From JAFDVJ01 sp964487505 (GTDB lineage Bacteria > Acidobacteriota > Blastocatellia > Pyrinomonadales > Pyrinomonadaceae): a DNA stretch of 52,311 nucleotides. The position numbers and the translations under genes are program-made. Shown here piece after piece: positions 32,201 to 41,100 of this stretch; position 1 is the stretch's first letter, and each line of letters opens with the position of its first letter. The stretch lies in assembly GCA_964487505.1 (NCBI GenBank), contig CAZARD010000017.1, forward strand, positions 1 through 52,311, read 5' to 3'. The notes under the pieces are model-generated. The model saw nothing but the letters and a program-made list of their open reading frames with translations, ran no database searches and was not told where the DNA came from.

Positions 32201-34291
32201 TCACGGTTCCGCCGTGAAATTCAGATCTGCGACGTTGTCATCGACAGCAATGATCTGCGTTGGATTGGCGAAGGAAAATCTTCTCGCAACCACATTCACT
32301 GCATAACTTCCGCCGACCTCGACCCCGTCGAAACGATAATAACCGAACGTGCTCGTCCGGGCGGTTCGCACGGTGCCGCTCGCATCGACAAGCGTCACGA
32401 CCGCATTGCGGATGCCGCTTCCATTAGCGGTCAGCACCCTGCCGGATACGGAAGCATTCGCCGCCGTCGGAATCGCCGGGATCGTGTAGCCGGCCGCGAT
32501 GTAGCGATTTCGCATCGCCGTCCGTTCGGCCAGTGTGTAGCCCAAATTGGTGGCTGCGGTAAAGACCGCATTGGCCGCATCGTTCTGATTGGTCGTCGCG
32601 TTGGTCATCGCCAATCCGCTCCAAAAGGCCTTGTCCGTCTTCTGGCCTCCGATATCGTCCCAAACCTTCATATTGGCCGTCGCCCAGATCTGCCCGTCGG
32701 TATGGATCGCTCCGGTCAAACCGCCCGGATAGATCGCCGAATAATTCAGGACGCGTCCGCCCCAGAAGGGATTGTGCCCGTCCCAGTTGAAGGTCCAGTC
32801 AAACGCGGGCTGTCCGCTTGTCCAGTACCCTTTGAAACGGCTGTAAGATCCGGCAATGTAATCGCCGATTCCTTCGCTCAGGCCGTTCACCTGCGACAGA
32901 CCGCCCACCGTTACCCAATCGTGAAGTCCGTGCCCGAGTTCGTGAATGATCACGTCAGCGTCTTCGGCGTCGTCCACGCCACCCTCGCCGAAGGCCAACG
33001 ACCCGCTACCCGAGATGTAATGTGAATTGTCGGCCCCGTTCAGACCCGAAGGATCGAACCGCACGCCGCCCGCATACTGGTACGGCATGATGCTCAAACC
33101 GAGCGTCGTGTTCAGATATCGCATCATCGAATCGATGTGATAGTAGGTGTTGACGGCCTCGAAAGCATCGGCGTTTCGGTCAAAATTGAACGTCGCACTC
33201 GCTTGTGTGAACAGTCCCTTGTTTGGAGCCTCAAAGTCCCTGATCTCGGCATACGGACCGACGAGCGAATAGGTTCCGGCATTCAGGGTTATGTCCGGCA
33301 AAGTGACATTCTTGAGTTGCGCCGTCAGCACCGCCGCGTTTGCATCGCTGCCATCGACATACGAACCGCCATAGGCCGCCATTGCGGTCGTCAACGGGTC
33401 AGGATCAAAGACATTTCCGGTTCCGGTCGCAAGAACGGCATTGGAATCATTTGATCGTTTTGATCTACGGTAAAGCGCGACGTCTTCCAGCTTCAGCAAG
33501 CTTCCTGTTTTTGCGTCGACAAATGCCTCCCATTCACCGACGGGTGCGTCGGAGATGAAACTCACCCGGTAGACGAGATGATCCAGCTTCTGATGATGGA
33601 GGATCATCAAATCACTTGTTCCCTTTGCGGTTTCATCGTAAGCGTTGCCGAGACGATCAGCGACCTGTGAACGGGCCGCTTCGGCCGGGATCAATGGGGA
33701 AACATCCTCGATTCGCACGCCGTATTCAAAACCGTTCATCACGAAATCCACGACATTCGCGCGGTTGATGTGAATCGTTATCTCGGCATTCTTGTTGACG
33801 GGCAGGCCTTTCCACATCTGCCGCAGGCGAACGACCGTTCCGGCATCGTCGGTGCGAATATGATGCAAGTTCAAGTTCTTTATATCATCGGACGAGAGCC
33901 CCAAAAGAGTTCGATTGGCGTCCAGATACTGTCGTGCTTGCGTCTCCGGATGCCCGGCTTCGACGCGAAAATCACCATTATAGATCGCCGCCGGAAATCC
34001 CGTTCTGTTCAGTATCCGCTTGTTTCCTTCAAAACGAGACGCATCGTTTTCAGGCGCAAGAAGTATCTCGGGCGAATTCGCCGTCCCAAGATCACGTCCG
34101 AAACCCGAAGACTTCGCCGACGACGCGGCGAGGGACTGACCGCGAAAGGCCTTTGATCCGCCCAAATTATGAGCCGACGCAAAAGGCTGAAACCAAGGTG
34201 TGCCAAACAACAGAAGCGCAAAGACCGACAACAAAGCCACGGCGGCGCAAATTCTGCGTCGCGTAAAGAAGAAAAACAAGAAACGGCTCAT
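32201..34291 (-). CDS. secreted M36 (fungalysin-type) metallopeptidase
   Basis: A 696-aa exported protease. A long signal/TM region (to about 38) is followed by an FTP-like propeptide (LNRTGFPAAIYNGDFRVE, RQYLDANRTLLGL), then the M36 domain with the zinc site H450-E-L-G-H454 (VIIHELGHGLHDW) and third ligand Glu473 in SEGIGDYIAG. The C-terminal about 85 residues form a carboxypeptidase-regulatory-like beta domain (SVSGRVLTANGSGIRNAVVTL). M36 enzymes digest proteins outside the cell. The adjacent ior operon suggests that the host uses amino acids from such digestion. Single gene, opposite strand. Confidence 0.92.
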   Translation of the reverse strand: MSRFLFFFFTRRRICAAVALLSVFALLLFGTPWFQPFASAHNLGGSKAFRGQSLAASSAKSSGFGRDLGTANSPEILLAPENDASRFEGNKRILNRTGFPAAIYNGDFRVEAGHPETQARQYLDANRTLLGLSSDDIKNLNLHHIRTDDAGTVVRLRQMWKGLPVNKNAEITIHINRANVVDFVMNGFEYGVRIEDVSPLIPAEAARSQVADRLGNAYDETAKGTSDLMILHHQKLDHLVYRVSFISDAPVGEWEAFVDAKTGSLLKLEDVALYRRSKRSNDSNAVLATGTGNVFDPDPLTTAMAAYGGSYVDGSDANAAVLTAQLKNVTLPDITLNAGTYSLVGPYAEIRDFEAPNKGLFTQASATFNFDRNADAFEAVNTYYHIDSMMRYLNTTLGLSIMPYQYAGGVRFDPSGLNGADNSHYISGSGSLAFGEGGVDDAEDADVIIHELGHGLHDWVTVGGLSQVNGLSEGIGDYIAGSYSRFKGYWTSGQPAFDWTFNWDGHNPFWGGRVLNYSAIYPGGLTGAIHTDGQIWATANMKVWDDIGGQKTDKAFWSGLAMTNATTNQNDAANAVFTAATNLGYTLAERTAMRNRYIAAGYTIPAIPTAANASVSGRVLTANGSGIRNAVVTLVDASGTVRTARTSTFGYYRFDGVEVGGSYAVNVVARRFSFANPTQIIAVDDNVADLNFTAEP

Positions 34292-34385
34292 AACTCTGAT
34301 TCCTCACCATCGAACGTGAAGGGAATTTAGCATATCTGAAAAAGGAATGTACAACGGCGAGGCAGAAACGATAATGGAGGCTCCG

Positions 34386-34415
34386 ATCCCAAATCCCAAA
34401 TCCCAAATCCCAAAT
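34386..34415 (+). repeat. heptamer array ATCCCAA x4
   Basis: Four exact tandem copies of ATCCCAA followed by AT, in the 190-bp space between the M36 gene and the TgpA-like gene. It matches the period and style of the other heptamer arrays in this window. Confidence 0.9.
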
Positions 34416-34481
34416 GGATCGGTTCCCAATTGCCCTATCGGAGTTTATAATCGATTGGCGGCGCCGGCGCCGCGTTAGGGG

Positions 34482-36650
34482 ATGACATTTGATTCCTTCT
34501 TCAAACTGACGTCGTTCTCGGTCGTGCTCTGCGGCCTGCTTTCGCTGATGGTCTCGGGCGGCGTCGGACCGGTCTTTGCGATCATCTTTGTCATCCTGAC
34601 GATCGTTGCCTGGCGGTTTGAGAAGGCCGGCCGCTGGCAGTTGTCCGACCGGTCGGGAACGGCGCTCGTTGTCGTCGCGATCCCCCTCTTCTATGTTGTC
34701 TGGAAGTTCCGCTTGTTTGGCGCCGGCGACTCGGAGAGCGCGGTCGCCGGGCTGCTTTCGCGGTTCATCCTTGGACTCTCGCTGATAAAACTCTTTCAGA
34801 AGAAGCGTGATCGGGATTGGCTGTTCCTTTATCTGATGGCGTTCTTCGAGATACTGCTTTCGGCCGCGCTCAGCATCAGTCCGCTGTATCTCGGCGTCTT
34901 CGTGCTGTATCTGATCGTGACCTCGGTCGCGGTTATCGCGTTCGAGATCGGAAAGTCGTCGCGGCTCGTTTCGTCGGACGATTCGCGTTCGGCGACGCGG
35001 CTTGATGCCGCGCCGTTTCGCCGTTTGCCGTCGACGAGCGTGCTCCTGATCCTTGCCGTCGTCGTCGTCGCGGCACCGATCTTTTTTGCGCTCCCGCGCG
35101 TTGGCGGCGCCGGATTCGGCGCCAATCAGAACGGTATCACCGGAATGACCGGCTTCTCGGACCGCGTGCGGCTCGGAGAGATCGGCCGGATCCAGCAGAG
35201 CAACGAAACGGTTATGCGCGTCAAGGTCGATTCGGCGGAGCGTCCGCCGGGTGGCCTGCGTTGGCGCGGCATCGCGCTCGACCAGTTCGACAACAAGACG
35301 TGGCGGCAGTCGCGGATCCGGCGGCAGTCCTTTGTCCGAAACGAGCGCGAGGTCTTTCTCGTCGGCAACCGTTTCAGCCGTCCGAAGCTGGTCTTCCAAA
35401 CGTTCTATCTGGAACCGATGGACACCTCGGTCATCTTCGGACTGCCGCGTCCGATAATCATTCAGGGCGGATTTCTGGAACTGCGCAAGGACGACGACGA
35501 CGGTCTGACCGCGGCGCGGCCCGGATTCGAGCGCTTCAACTATTCGGTGCAATCGGACATCGGCCAGCCGTCACCGGATCAACTCCGGGCCGATTCGAAC
35601 GCATACGATGCGGAAGAGGTCCGGCGGTTCCTGCAGCTTCCGGCGAATCTCGATCCGCGGATCGCGGAGCTTGCGTCCGAGGTGATGAAGGGGCACAAGA
35701 ACCGATTCGATCAGGCAAAGGCGGTCGAGGAGTTTCTGCAGACGCGTTTCGGCTACACGCTTGAACAGAAGGCCTCTGGCGATCAGCCCGTCGCGGACTT
35801 TCTTTTCAACGTCCGCGAGGGACATTGCGAATACTTCTCGTCGGCGATGGTTCTGATGCTTCGGACGCAGGGCATTGCGGCGCGGGTCGTCAACGGTTTC
35901 CAATCCGGAGAGTACAACGAAACGGCGGATGTGTACGTCGTCAAGCAGCGCGACGCGCACTCGTGGGTCGAGGTATACTTTCCGAAAGAACGAACCTGGG
36001 TGACGTTCGATCCGACGCCGTACGCCGGGCTGGGATCGGGCGGCGACGGATCCGGAATGCTTGGCGCATTTCAGGAATACATTGAGGCTCTCGAGACCTT
36101 TTGGATACAGTATTTCGTTGCCTTCGACAATCACGAGCAACGTTCGCTTTTCCGCTCGATGAAGGACGGATTCAACGAGTTCCAGAACTCGGCTTCCGCC
36201 GAAGCCGAAGATCTTCAATTACGGTTCCGGCAATGGCTTTCGGATCTTCGCGGCGATAAGGGATCAGAGGCGCGAATCGGCGCTATCGGCTGGGGAGTTG
36301 CATACTTGCTCGGGATCGTTCTCGGTGTTCTCCTCGTCCGGTATCTCCACCGCTTTGTTCGCGACCGCAGCTTTTTCGAGCGCATACGGAAGTGGTTTCG
36401 TCGGCGGAGCGAGCGCGGGATAGTCGAATTTTACGACCGGATGCAGCGCATCCTAGCGCGGCGCGGATTGTCGCGCGAAGACCATCAAACACCTCTGGAG
36501 TTCGCCGCCGCGACCGGAATTTCCGAGGCGACCGTGATCACCGAACGCTACAATCGGGTTCGTTTCGGCGGAAAGGACCTGACTCGCGAAGAGGCCGACG
36601 AGGTAGAGGAGATGCTCCGCCGCATCGCCGAGACCGAACGCGGCGCTTGA
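34482..36650 (+). CDS. TgpA-like transglutaminase membrane protein (DUF3488)
   Basis: A 722-aa protein. The first about 220 residues hold six or so TM helices (DUF3488 region; SLMVSGGVGPVFAIIFVILTI and others), then a soluble beta-rich section, and the transglutaminase-like core with the Cys in REGHCEYFSSAMVLMLRTQGI, the His in RDAHSWVEVYF and the Asp in WVTFDPTP. A TM helix (about 608-625) and a cytoplasmic tail (DUF4129-like) end the protein. Usual partners are a MoxR AAA+ ATPase and a DUF58 protein; neither is adjacent here. The ATG at 34482 begins the first hydrophobic run. Confidence 0.88.
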   Translation: MTFDSFFKLTSFSVVLCGLLSLMVSGGVGPVFAIIFVILTIVAWRFEKAGRWQLSDRSGTALVVVAIPLFYVVWKFRLFGAGDSESAVAGLLSRFILGLSLIKLFQKKRDRDWLFLYLMAFFEILLSAALSISPLYLGVFVLYLIVTSVAVIAFEIGKSSRLVSSDDSRSATRLDAAPFRRLPSTSVLLILAVVVVAAPIFFALPRVGGAGFGANQNGITGMTGFSDRVRLGEIGRIQQSNETVMRVKVDSAERPPGGLRWRGIALDQFDNKTWRQSRIRRQSFVRNEREVFLVGNRFSRPKLVFQTFYLEPMDTSVIFGLPRPIIIQGGFLELRKDDDDGLTAARPGFERFNYSVQSDIGQPSPDQLRADSNAYDAEEVRRFLQLPANLDPRIAELASEVMKGHKNRFDQAKAVEEFLQTRFGYTLEQKASGDQPVADFLFNVREGHCEYFSSAMVLMLRTQGIAARVVNGFQSGEYNETADVYVVKQRDAHSWVEVYFPKERTWVTFDPTPYAGLGSGGDGSGMLGAFQEYIEALETFWIQYFVAFDNHEQRSLFRSMKDGFNEFQNSASAEAEDLQLRFRQWLSDLRGDKGSEARIGAIGWGVAYLLGIVLGVLLVRYLHRFVRDRSFFERIRKWFRRRSERGIVEFYDRMQRILARRGLSREDHQTPLEFAAATGISEATVITERYNRVRFGGKDLTREEADEVEEMLRRIAETERGA

Positions 36651-36777
36651 TCCGATTCTCAAGTTCAAAAGACGCCAAATCGATCGTCCCCATCCGGATC
36701 GCTGCCGTTGCCGCGTTCGTCGGCGTTGAGGCGGCGCGCGGTCGGTTGTGCTATTCTTACTGTTTCGTTCAAAAGTT

Positions 36778-38130
36778 ATGAAGAAGGTGGGTTTTGTAAG
36801 TCTTGGCTGTCCGAAGAACCTGGTCGATTCCGAGGTGATGATGGGCCAGTTGCGCGATGCGGGCTACGAGATTACCAACGATGCGGGCGAGGCCGAAACG
36901 ATCGTCGTCAACACCTGCGGGTTTATCGAATCAGCGAAGCAGGAATCGGTCGAGGCGATCCTCGAAGCGACGTCGCTGAAGACCGTCGGCGGCGCAAAAC
37001 GCGTCGTCGTCGCCGGCTGCCTCGTCGAGCGTTACCGGGACGATCTCGTGAAGGAGCTTCCCGAGGTCGATGCCTTCATCGGAACCAACGAGATCGGCCG
37101 GATTCTTGAAGCGGCAGACGAAGCGGTCGATTTCCGCTCGTTGCCGATGATGCCGATCGGCAACAAGACCGCGACCTATCTGTACGACTTCGACACGCCG
37201 CGGTACCGCGCGACCGATTCGCATACTGCCTTCATCAAGATCGCCGAGGGATGCGACCGCCCGTGCGCATTCTGTTCGATCCCCTCGATGCGCGGATCGT
37301 TCCGCTCGCGCCGGCTCGGCTCGATCCTGAAGGAGGCCGAGGCTCTGGCCGCGCAGGGTGTAAAGGAAGTTGTGCTGATCGCACAGGATTCGTCCCGCTT
37401 CGGCGAGGACCTCGGCGAAACGGACTCGCTCGCGAAGCTGATCCGCGGTCTCGGCGAGGTCGAAGGGCTCGAATGGATCCGCGTGATGTACGCATACCCG
37501 ACGCATATCAGCGACGCATTCCTTTCGGCAATCGCCGAAACGCCGAAGGCGGTCAAGTATCTTGACATGCCGCTCCAGCACGCGTCGAGGAAGGTCCTGA
37601 AGCTGATGAAACGCGGCGGCACGCGTGAGAGTCTCGAGAAACTGATCCGCCGCGTCCGTGAAAAGGTGCCGGGGATCACGATCCGGACGACGTTCATCAC
37701 CGGTTTCCCCGGCGAGACCGACGAAGATTTCGAAGAGCTGTTGACGTTCGTCCGAAACTGCGAATTCGACAACGTCGGCGTGTTCGCATATTCCGACGAA
37801 GAGGGAACCGCGGCGCACGAACTTCCGCACAAGGTCGATCCGAAGATCGCAAGGCAGCGCCGCAACCGCTTGATGAAGGAGCAGGCGAAGATCTCAAAGC
37901 GCCGGAACAAGGCGAAGATCGGGCGGACGTTCAGGGTCATCTTCGAGGGGTTGTCGCAGGAATCAGATCTGCTATTTCAAGGGAGAACCGAGGGGCAGGC
38001 GCAGGAGATCGACGGCTACATACTGATCAACGACATGCCCGAAGGGTTCGATCCAAAGGTCGGCGAGTTTTACGACGTTCGGATCACCGAAGCGCTCGAC
38101 TACGATCTCGTCGGGGAGATCATCGGCTGA
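36778..38130 (+). CDS. rimO: ribosomal protein S12 methylthiotransferase RimO
   Basis: A 450-aa radical SAM methylthiotransferase. The N-terminal MTTase domain has VGFVSLGCPKNLVDSE and VVNTCGFI with Cys11 and Cys47, then AGCLVERY. The radical SAM site is EGCDRPCAFCSIP (CxxxCxxC) and the C-terminal TRAM domain follows (TFRVIFEGLSQESDLLFQGR). CPKNLVDSE and the TRAM end mark RimO, which adds a methylthio group to Asp89 of S12, rather than MiaB. The ATG at 36778 is favoured over an upstream start because the family begins with KKVGFVSLG. Confidence 0.95.
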   Translation: MKKVGFVSLGCPKNLVDSEVMMGQLRDAGYEITNDAGEAETIVVNTCGFIESAKQESVEAILEATSLKTVGGAKRVVVAGCLVERYRDDLVKELPEVDAFIGTNEIGRILEAADEAVDFRSLPMMPIGNKTATYLYDFDTPRYRATDSHTAFIKIAEGCDRPCAFCSIPSMRGSFRSRRLGSILKEAEALAAQGVKEVVLIAQDSSRFGEDLGETDSLAKLIRGLGEVEGLEWIRVMYAYPTHISDAFLSAIAETPKAVKYLDMPLQHASRKVLKLMKRGGTRESLEKLIRRVREKVPGITIRTTFITGFPGETDEDFEELLTFVRNCEFDNVGVFAYSDEEGTAAHELPHKVDPKIARQRRNRLMKEQAKISKRRNKAKIGRTFRVIFEGLSQESDLLFQGRTEGQAQEIDGYILINDMPEGFDPKVGEFYDVRITEALDYDLVGEIIG

Positions 38131-38287
38131 GAACTTTTCTTGCCGAAGGGATCCGTGCTAGGCTTCCGATGCGGTTTTGACCGGTTTCGGTTTCAGAACG
38201 GGACCTGAAATCAGCTTCCGTTCCCCGACGCCGACGAGGCCTTTTCAGGGCGTCAACCGATTTCAACACTGATCGGAGGTTCCACAC

Positions 38288-38862
38288 TTGAACAATCTTC
38301 TGCGCAACATTCTCGCTTTCGTCGCCGGCGTCATCGCGATGATGTTCGTCAAATGGGCCGTCACGGCGATTGGAGGGATGGTCGTCGCGCCGCCGCCGGG
38401 GGCCGATATGACGACGATGGAAGGCCTCAGGGCGGCGATGTCGCGGTTCGGCCCGCAACATTTCCTTTTTCCTTTCCTCGAACACGCGCTCGGATCGGTC
38501 GCCGGCGCGGCCGTTNNNNNNNNNNNNNNNNNNNNNNNNNNNNNNNNNNNNNNNNNNNNNNNNNNNNNNNNNNNNNNNNNNNNNNNNNNNNNNNNNNNNN
38601 NNNNNNNNNNNNNNNTTTCCTTTTTCCTTTCCTCGAACACGCGCTCGGATCGGTCGCCGGCGCGGCCGTTGCCGCATTCATTGCCGGAAGTCACAAGATG
38701 AAGATTGCGCTCGGCGTCGGCGCGCTTCATTTGGCCGGCGGAATCGCCGCGGCATTTCTCTTGCCGGCGCCGATCTGGTTCGTTGCGCTTGATTTGATCG
38801 TTGCTTATCTCCCGATGGCCTGGATCGGAGGGAAGATCGGCGACGGGCGATCGGAAAAGTGA
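38288..38862 (+). CDS. small four-TM membrane protein, split artificially by a scaffold gap
   Basis: Collapsing the duplicated 55-bp ends (38461-38515 and 38616-38670) gives one 139-aa protein. It starts with TTG (MNNLLRNIL), has a TM at about 8-32, a short loop, and three more hydrophobic runs towards the end (HALGSVAGAAVAAFIAG, ALGVGALHLAGGIAAAFLL, WFVALDLIVAYLPMAW). GGAGG at 38275-38279 precedes the start by eight bases, which justifies the TTG. No known family recognised. Same-strand neighbour of rimO at 157 bp. Confidence 0.75.
38516..38615. other. scaffold gap (100 N) with duplicated 55-bp flanks
   Basis: The 55 bases before the gap (38461-38515) are repeated exactly after it (38616-38670). 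As with the gap at 31912, this is an unmerged contig overlap and adds 155 false bases. Confidence 0.96.
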
Positions 38863-38925
38863 TTACCCCGCACCGTTGATCGGGACCGGTTTCCCGGACG
38901 CGGAAACAATCGGGACCAATCTGTC

Positions 38926-39720
38926 TCAGCTTTCGAACGAAATATCGCCGTCCGCGGATTTCCGTTTCACCGCGTATAGCCTCAAACCGATCGAGATCAT
39001 CAGCACCGAAAGCGCCATCCAGATAAAGACCCAGACGATCGACGGAATTCCCGTCGCCCCGGCCATATTCGCGGCGTCGGTATGCGCGTCGGTCGCGGCG
39101 GAGATGATAAAGAGGTCCTTGAGACTGAAGACCGAATTCAGAAGACACTGAACGGCGAGGAAGGCCAGCGCGAAATCGACCCATTTCACCGAGGCGAAAC
39201 GGGCGGTCGCGAAAAGCCCTGCCGTCAGAACGGTCCCGGAAATGACCGTGAAGAGCATGCCGCCGAACGTCACGTTCGCCGAGAAGATATTGAAGACCGG
39301 AAACAGGAGGCCGAAGACCAGAGTCATTATCCCGACGAACGCGGCCGATGAATAGAGCGCGATCCGCGCCGAGAATCCGTACCGTATCCACACAAGGAGC
39401 AAGGTTCCGAAGAGCGTCGTCCCAAGGTAACCGGCACTGGAAATGAACAGTTGCGCAAGCCAGCCGTTCGGGCGCGACCAAACGACGCCGCTCGTGTCGG
39501 GCGAGACCGAAAGGCTTTCGACCGCCGATCCGGTCACGACAGCCGCCAGAACGTGACTGCCTTCGTGGACGAACGTCGCGAACAACTGCAACGGATAGAA
39601 CAAATAGCCGAATGCGGGCACGAGCCATGAAGCCAGCAGCCAAATGACTATGCTGACTGCGGTGGCGGCGACAAGCAACTTGAACTGCGGTTTGACGTCT
39701 TCGGCGATCGCGTATTTCAT
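38926..39720 (-). CDS. M50B-like membrane protein with HEGSH motif
   Basis: A 264-aa integral membrane protein with about seven hydrophobic helices. A zinc-protease-like motif FVHEGSHVLAA is at about 51-61, at the start of a helix, and another conserved loop GWLAQLFISSAGYLGTT follows, as in the M50B-like (PF13398-type) family. These proteins look like site-2-protease relatives, but whether they cleave anything is unknown. No PDZ domain. It is the last minus-strand gene before moaC's end, with 157 bp between. Confidence 0.75.
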   Translation of the reverse strand: MKYAIAEDVKPQFKLLVAATAVSIVIWLLASWLVPAFGYLFYPLQLFATFVHEGSHVLAAVVTGSAVESLSVSPDTSGVVWSRPNGWLAQLFISSAGYLGTTLFGTLLLVWIRYGFSARIALYSSAAFVGIMTLVFGLLFPVFNIFSANVTFGGMLFTVISGTVLTAGLFATARFASVKWVDFALAFLAVQCLLNSVFSLKDLFIISAATDAHTDAANMAGATGIPSIVWVFIWMALSVLMISIGLRLYAVKRKSADGDISFES

Positions 39721-39877
39721 AAATCAAAATCTCCCGTATGGTCTCAGACTGTCGTACGAACCATTCTATCCCAAAGTTCGATGCAGGCGAAAGAAATTCC
39801 GGCAACCAAACTTGCAGCGACCGTTCGGGCGAAAATGCCGATGACAAATCGGCAGGGCGCGCGACGATCGGCCCCGC

Positions 39878-40351
39878 CTACTCGGAACGAACGAAATCGC
39901 CCGATTTCCCGCCGGATTTCGATTCCAACTGAACCTCGGAGATGACGATGTCCTTTTGGACCGCCTTGCACATATCGTAAATCGTCAGCGCGGCGATCGA
40001 GACGGCCGTCAGCGCCTCCATCTCGACGCCGGTCTGCGAGGTCGTTTTCGCTTCGGCCGTCAGTTGGAAGCCGAAACTTGTCATTTCGCACACGACGTTG
40101 ACCTTTGAGAGGTTTATCTGATGGCAGAGCGGGATGAGTTCTGAAGTGCGTTTCGCCGCCATTATGCCGGCGATCCGCGCGATCTCGAACGGGTCGCCTT
40201 TGGGATTCGCGCCGGAACGGATCTTGTCGAGCGTTTCATCCGAAAGGAACACTTTCGCCGACGCGACGGCACGCCGGGCGGTCGTCAGCTTCTCGGAAAC
40301 ATCGACCATGCTGATGTTCCCCTTCTCATCAAAATGCGAAAGTTTGGTCAT
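39878..40351 (-). CDS. moaC: cyclic pyranopterin monophosphate synthase MoaC
   Basis: A 157-aa MoaC of usual length. It starts LSHFDEKGNISMVDVSEK, has KRTSELIPLCHQINLSKV, the catalytic region TSQTGVEMEALTAVSIAALTIYDMCKAV, and KDIVISEVQLESKSGGKSG at the end. It makes cyclic pyranopterin monophosphate for molybdenum cofactor. Its start overlaps the methyltransferase stop by 4 bp. Last gene of the coupled unit M24 peptidase-moeA-methyltransferase-moaC. MoaA is not in the window. Confidence 0.96.
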   Translation of the reverse strand: MTKLSHFDEKGNISMVDVSEKLTTARRAVASAKVFLSDETLDKIRSGANPKGDPFEIARIAGIMAAKRTSELIPLCHQINLSKVNVVCEMTSFGFQLTAEAKTTSQTGVEMEALTAVSIAALTIYDMCKAVQKDIVISEVQLESKSGGKSGDFVRSE

Positions 40352-41100
40352 CGTTTTTGCTCCTTGCGCCGCGCCTCAAAAATAAGCGTGTTGCCGCCGA
40401 GAAGTACTTCGTCGGAATTGAGTTCATCGGTCCATCGCGCCCTGCGTTTGGACGTGGAAGTGAATCTTGAAGCGAGGTGAATCGCCCAGACGATCGGACG
40501 GAACACCCAAAGCCTCGACTTGCTCGCGTCCGGCAAGACTCGAATCAACTCGAAACCGCTTTTTTCAAGAAGATATCTCACCTCGGAATAACCGATCGGA
40601 TTGACGTGCAGCGCGACCTCTTCGATCCCGGCGAACTCGGACCGGATCTCCGACAGCACGTCGGCGGACAACGGCTTGAAATGCGACGTATAGCCGGTGA
40701 AAAGCCACTTCAGGCGTTCCTCGATGTTCAGGATGTTCGGCACCGAGATGATCAGCGTTCCACCCGGGCGTATGATCCTCGCGAACTCGCGGATCGCGTT
40801 CGCCGGGTTCTCGACGTGCTCGAGTCCCTCGATGCAGACCGCCGTATCGAAAACACCGTCTTCATAGGGCAATTGACCGTCGAGGTCTGCCTTGTCGGCC
40901 GTGAACCCAGCGAGCTTGAATATCTCGGGATAAAGGTCGGCGCAGGTGACGTCAATGCCGAGTGCCAAAAGGCGCTTCGCAAGTGCTCCCTCGCCGGTTG
41001 GGACATCGAGCAGACGTCCATTGTCACGCGACGAAAGCATCCGTTCGACCGTTTCGTGTATCGCCACGTGAGCAATCGCTGCGGGTTCGTTGATCGCCAT
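40348..41100 (-). CDS. class I SAM-dependent methyltransferase
   Basis: A 250-aa methyltransferase. The SAM loop is LLDVPTGEGALAKRLLALG, with the acidic post-II residue in VTCADLY, then FDTAVCIEGLEHVENP and GGTLIISVPN. It looks like the UbiE/UbiG-like superfamily; its substrate is unknown. It is translationally coupled on both sides: its ATG overlaps the moeA stop by one base and its TGA overlaps the moaC start by 4 bp. Such tight packing between two molybdenum-cofactor genes suggests shared regulation but not necessarily a shared pathway. The start at 41100 is chosen over an upstream frame that runs into moeA. Confidence 0.88.
   Translation of the reverse strand: MAINEPAAIAHVAIHETVERMLSSRDNGRLLDVPTGEGALAKRLLALGIDVTCADLYPEIFKLAGFTADKADLDGQLPYEDGVFDTAVCIEGLEHVENPANAIREFARIIRPGGTLIISVPNILNIEERLKWLFTGYTSHFKPLSADVLSEIRSEFAGIEEVALHVNPIGYSEVRYLLEKSGFELIRVLPDASKSRLWVFRPIVWAIHLASRFTSTSKRRARWTDELNSDEVLLGGNTLIFEARRKEQKR

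Noticed and set aside
34167..35552. A 461-codon minus-strand frame opposite the TgpA-like gene start
   Set aside because: Low-complexity Arg/Glu translation without motifs, antisense to a well-supported membrane transglutaminase.
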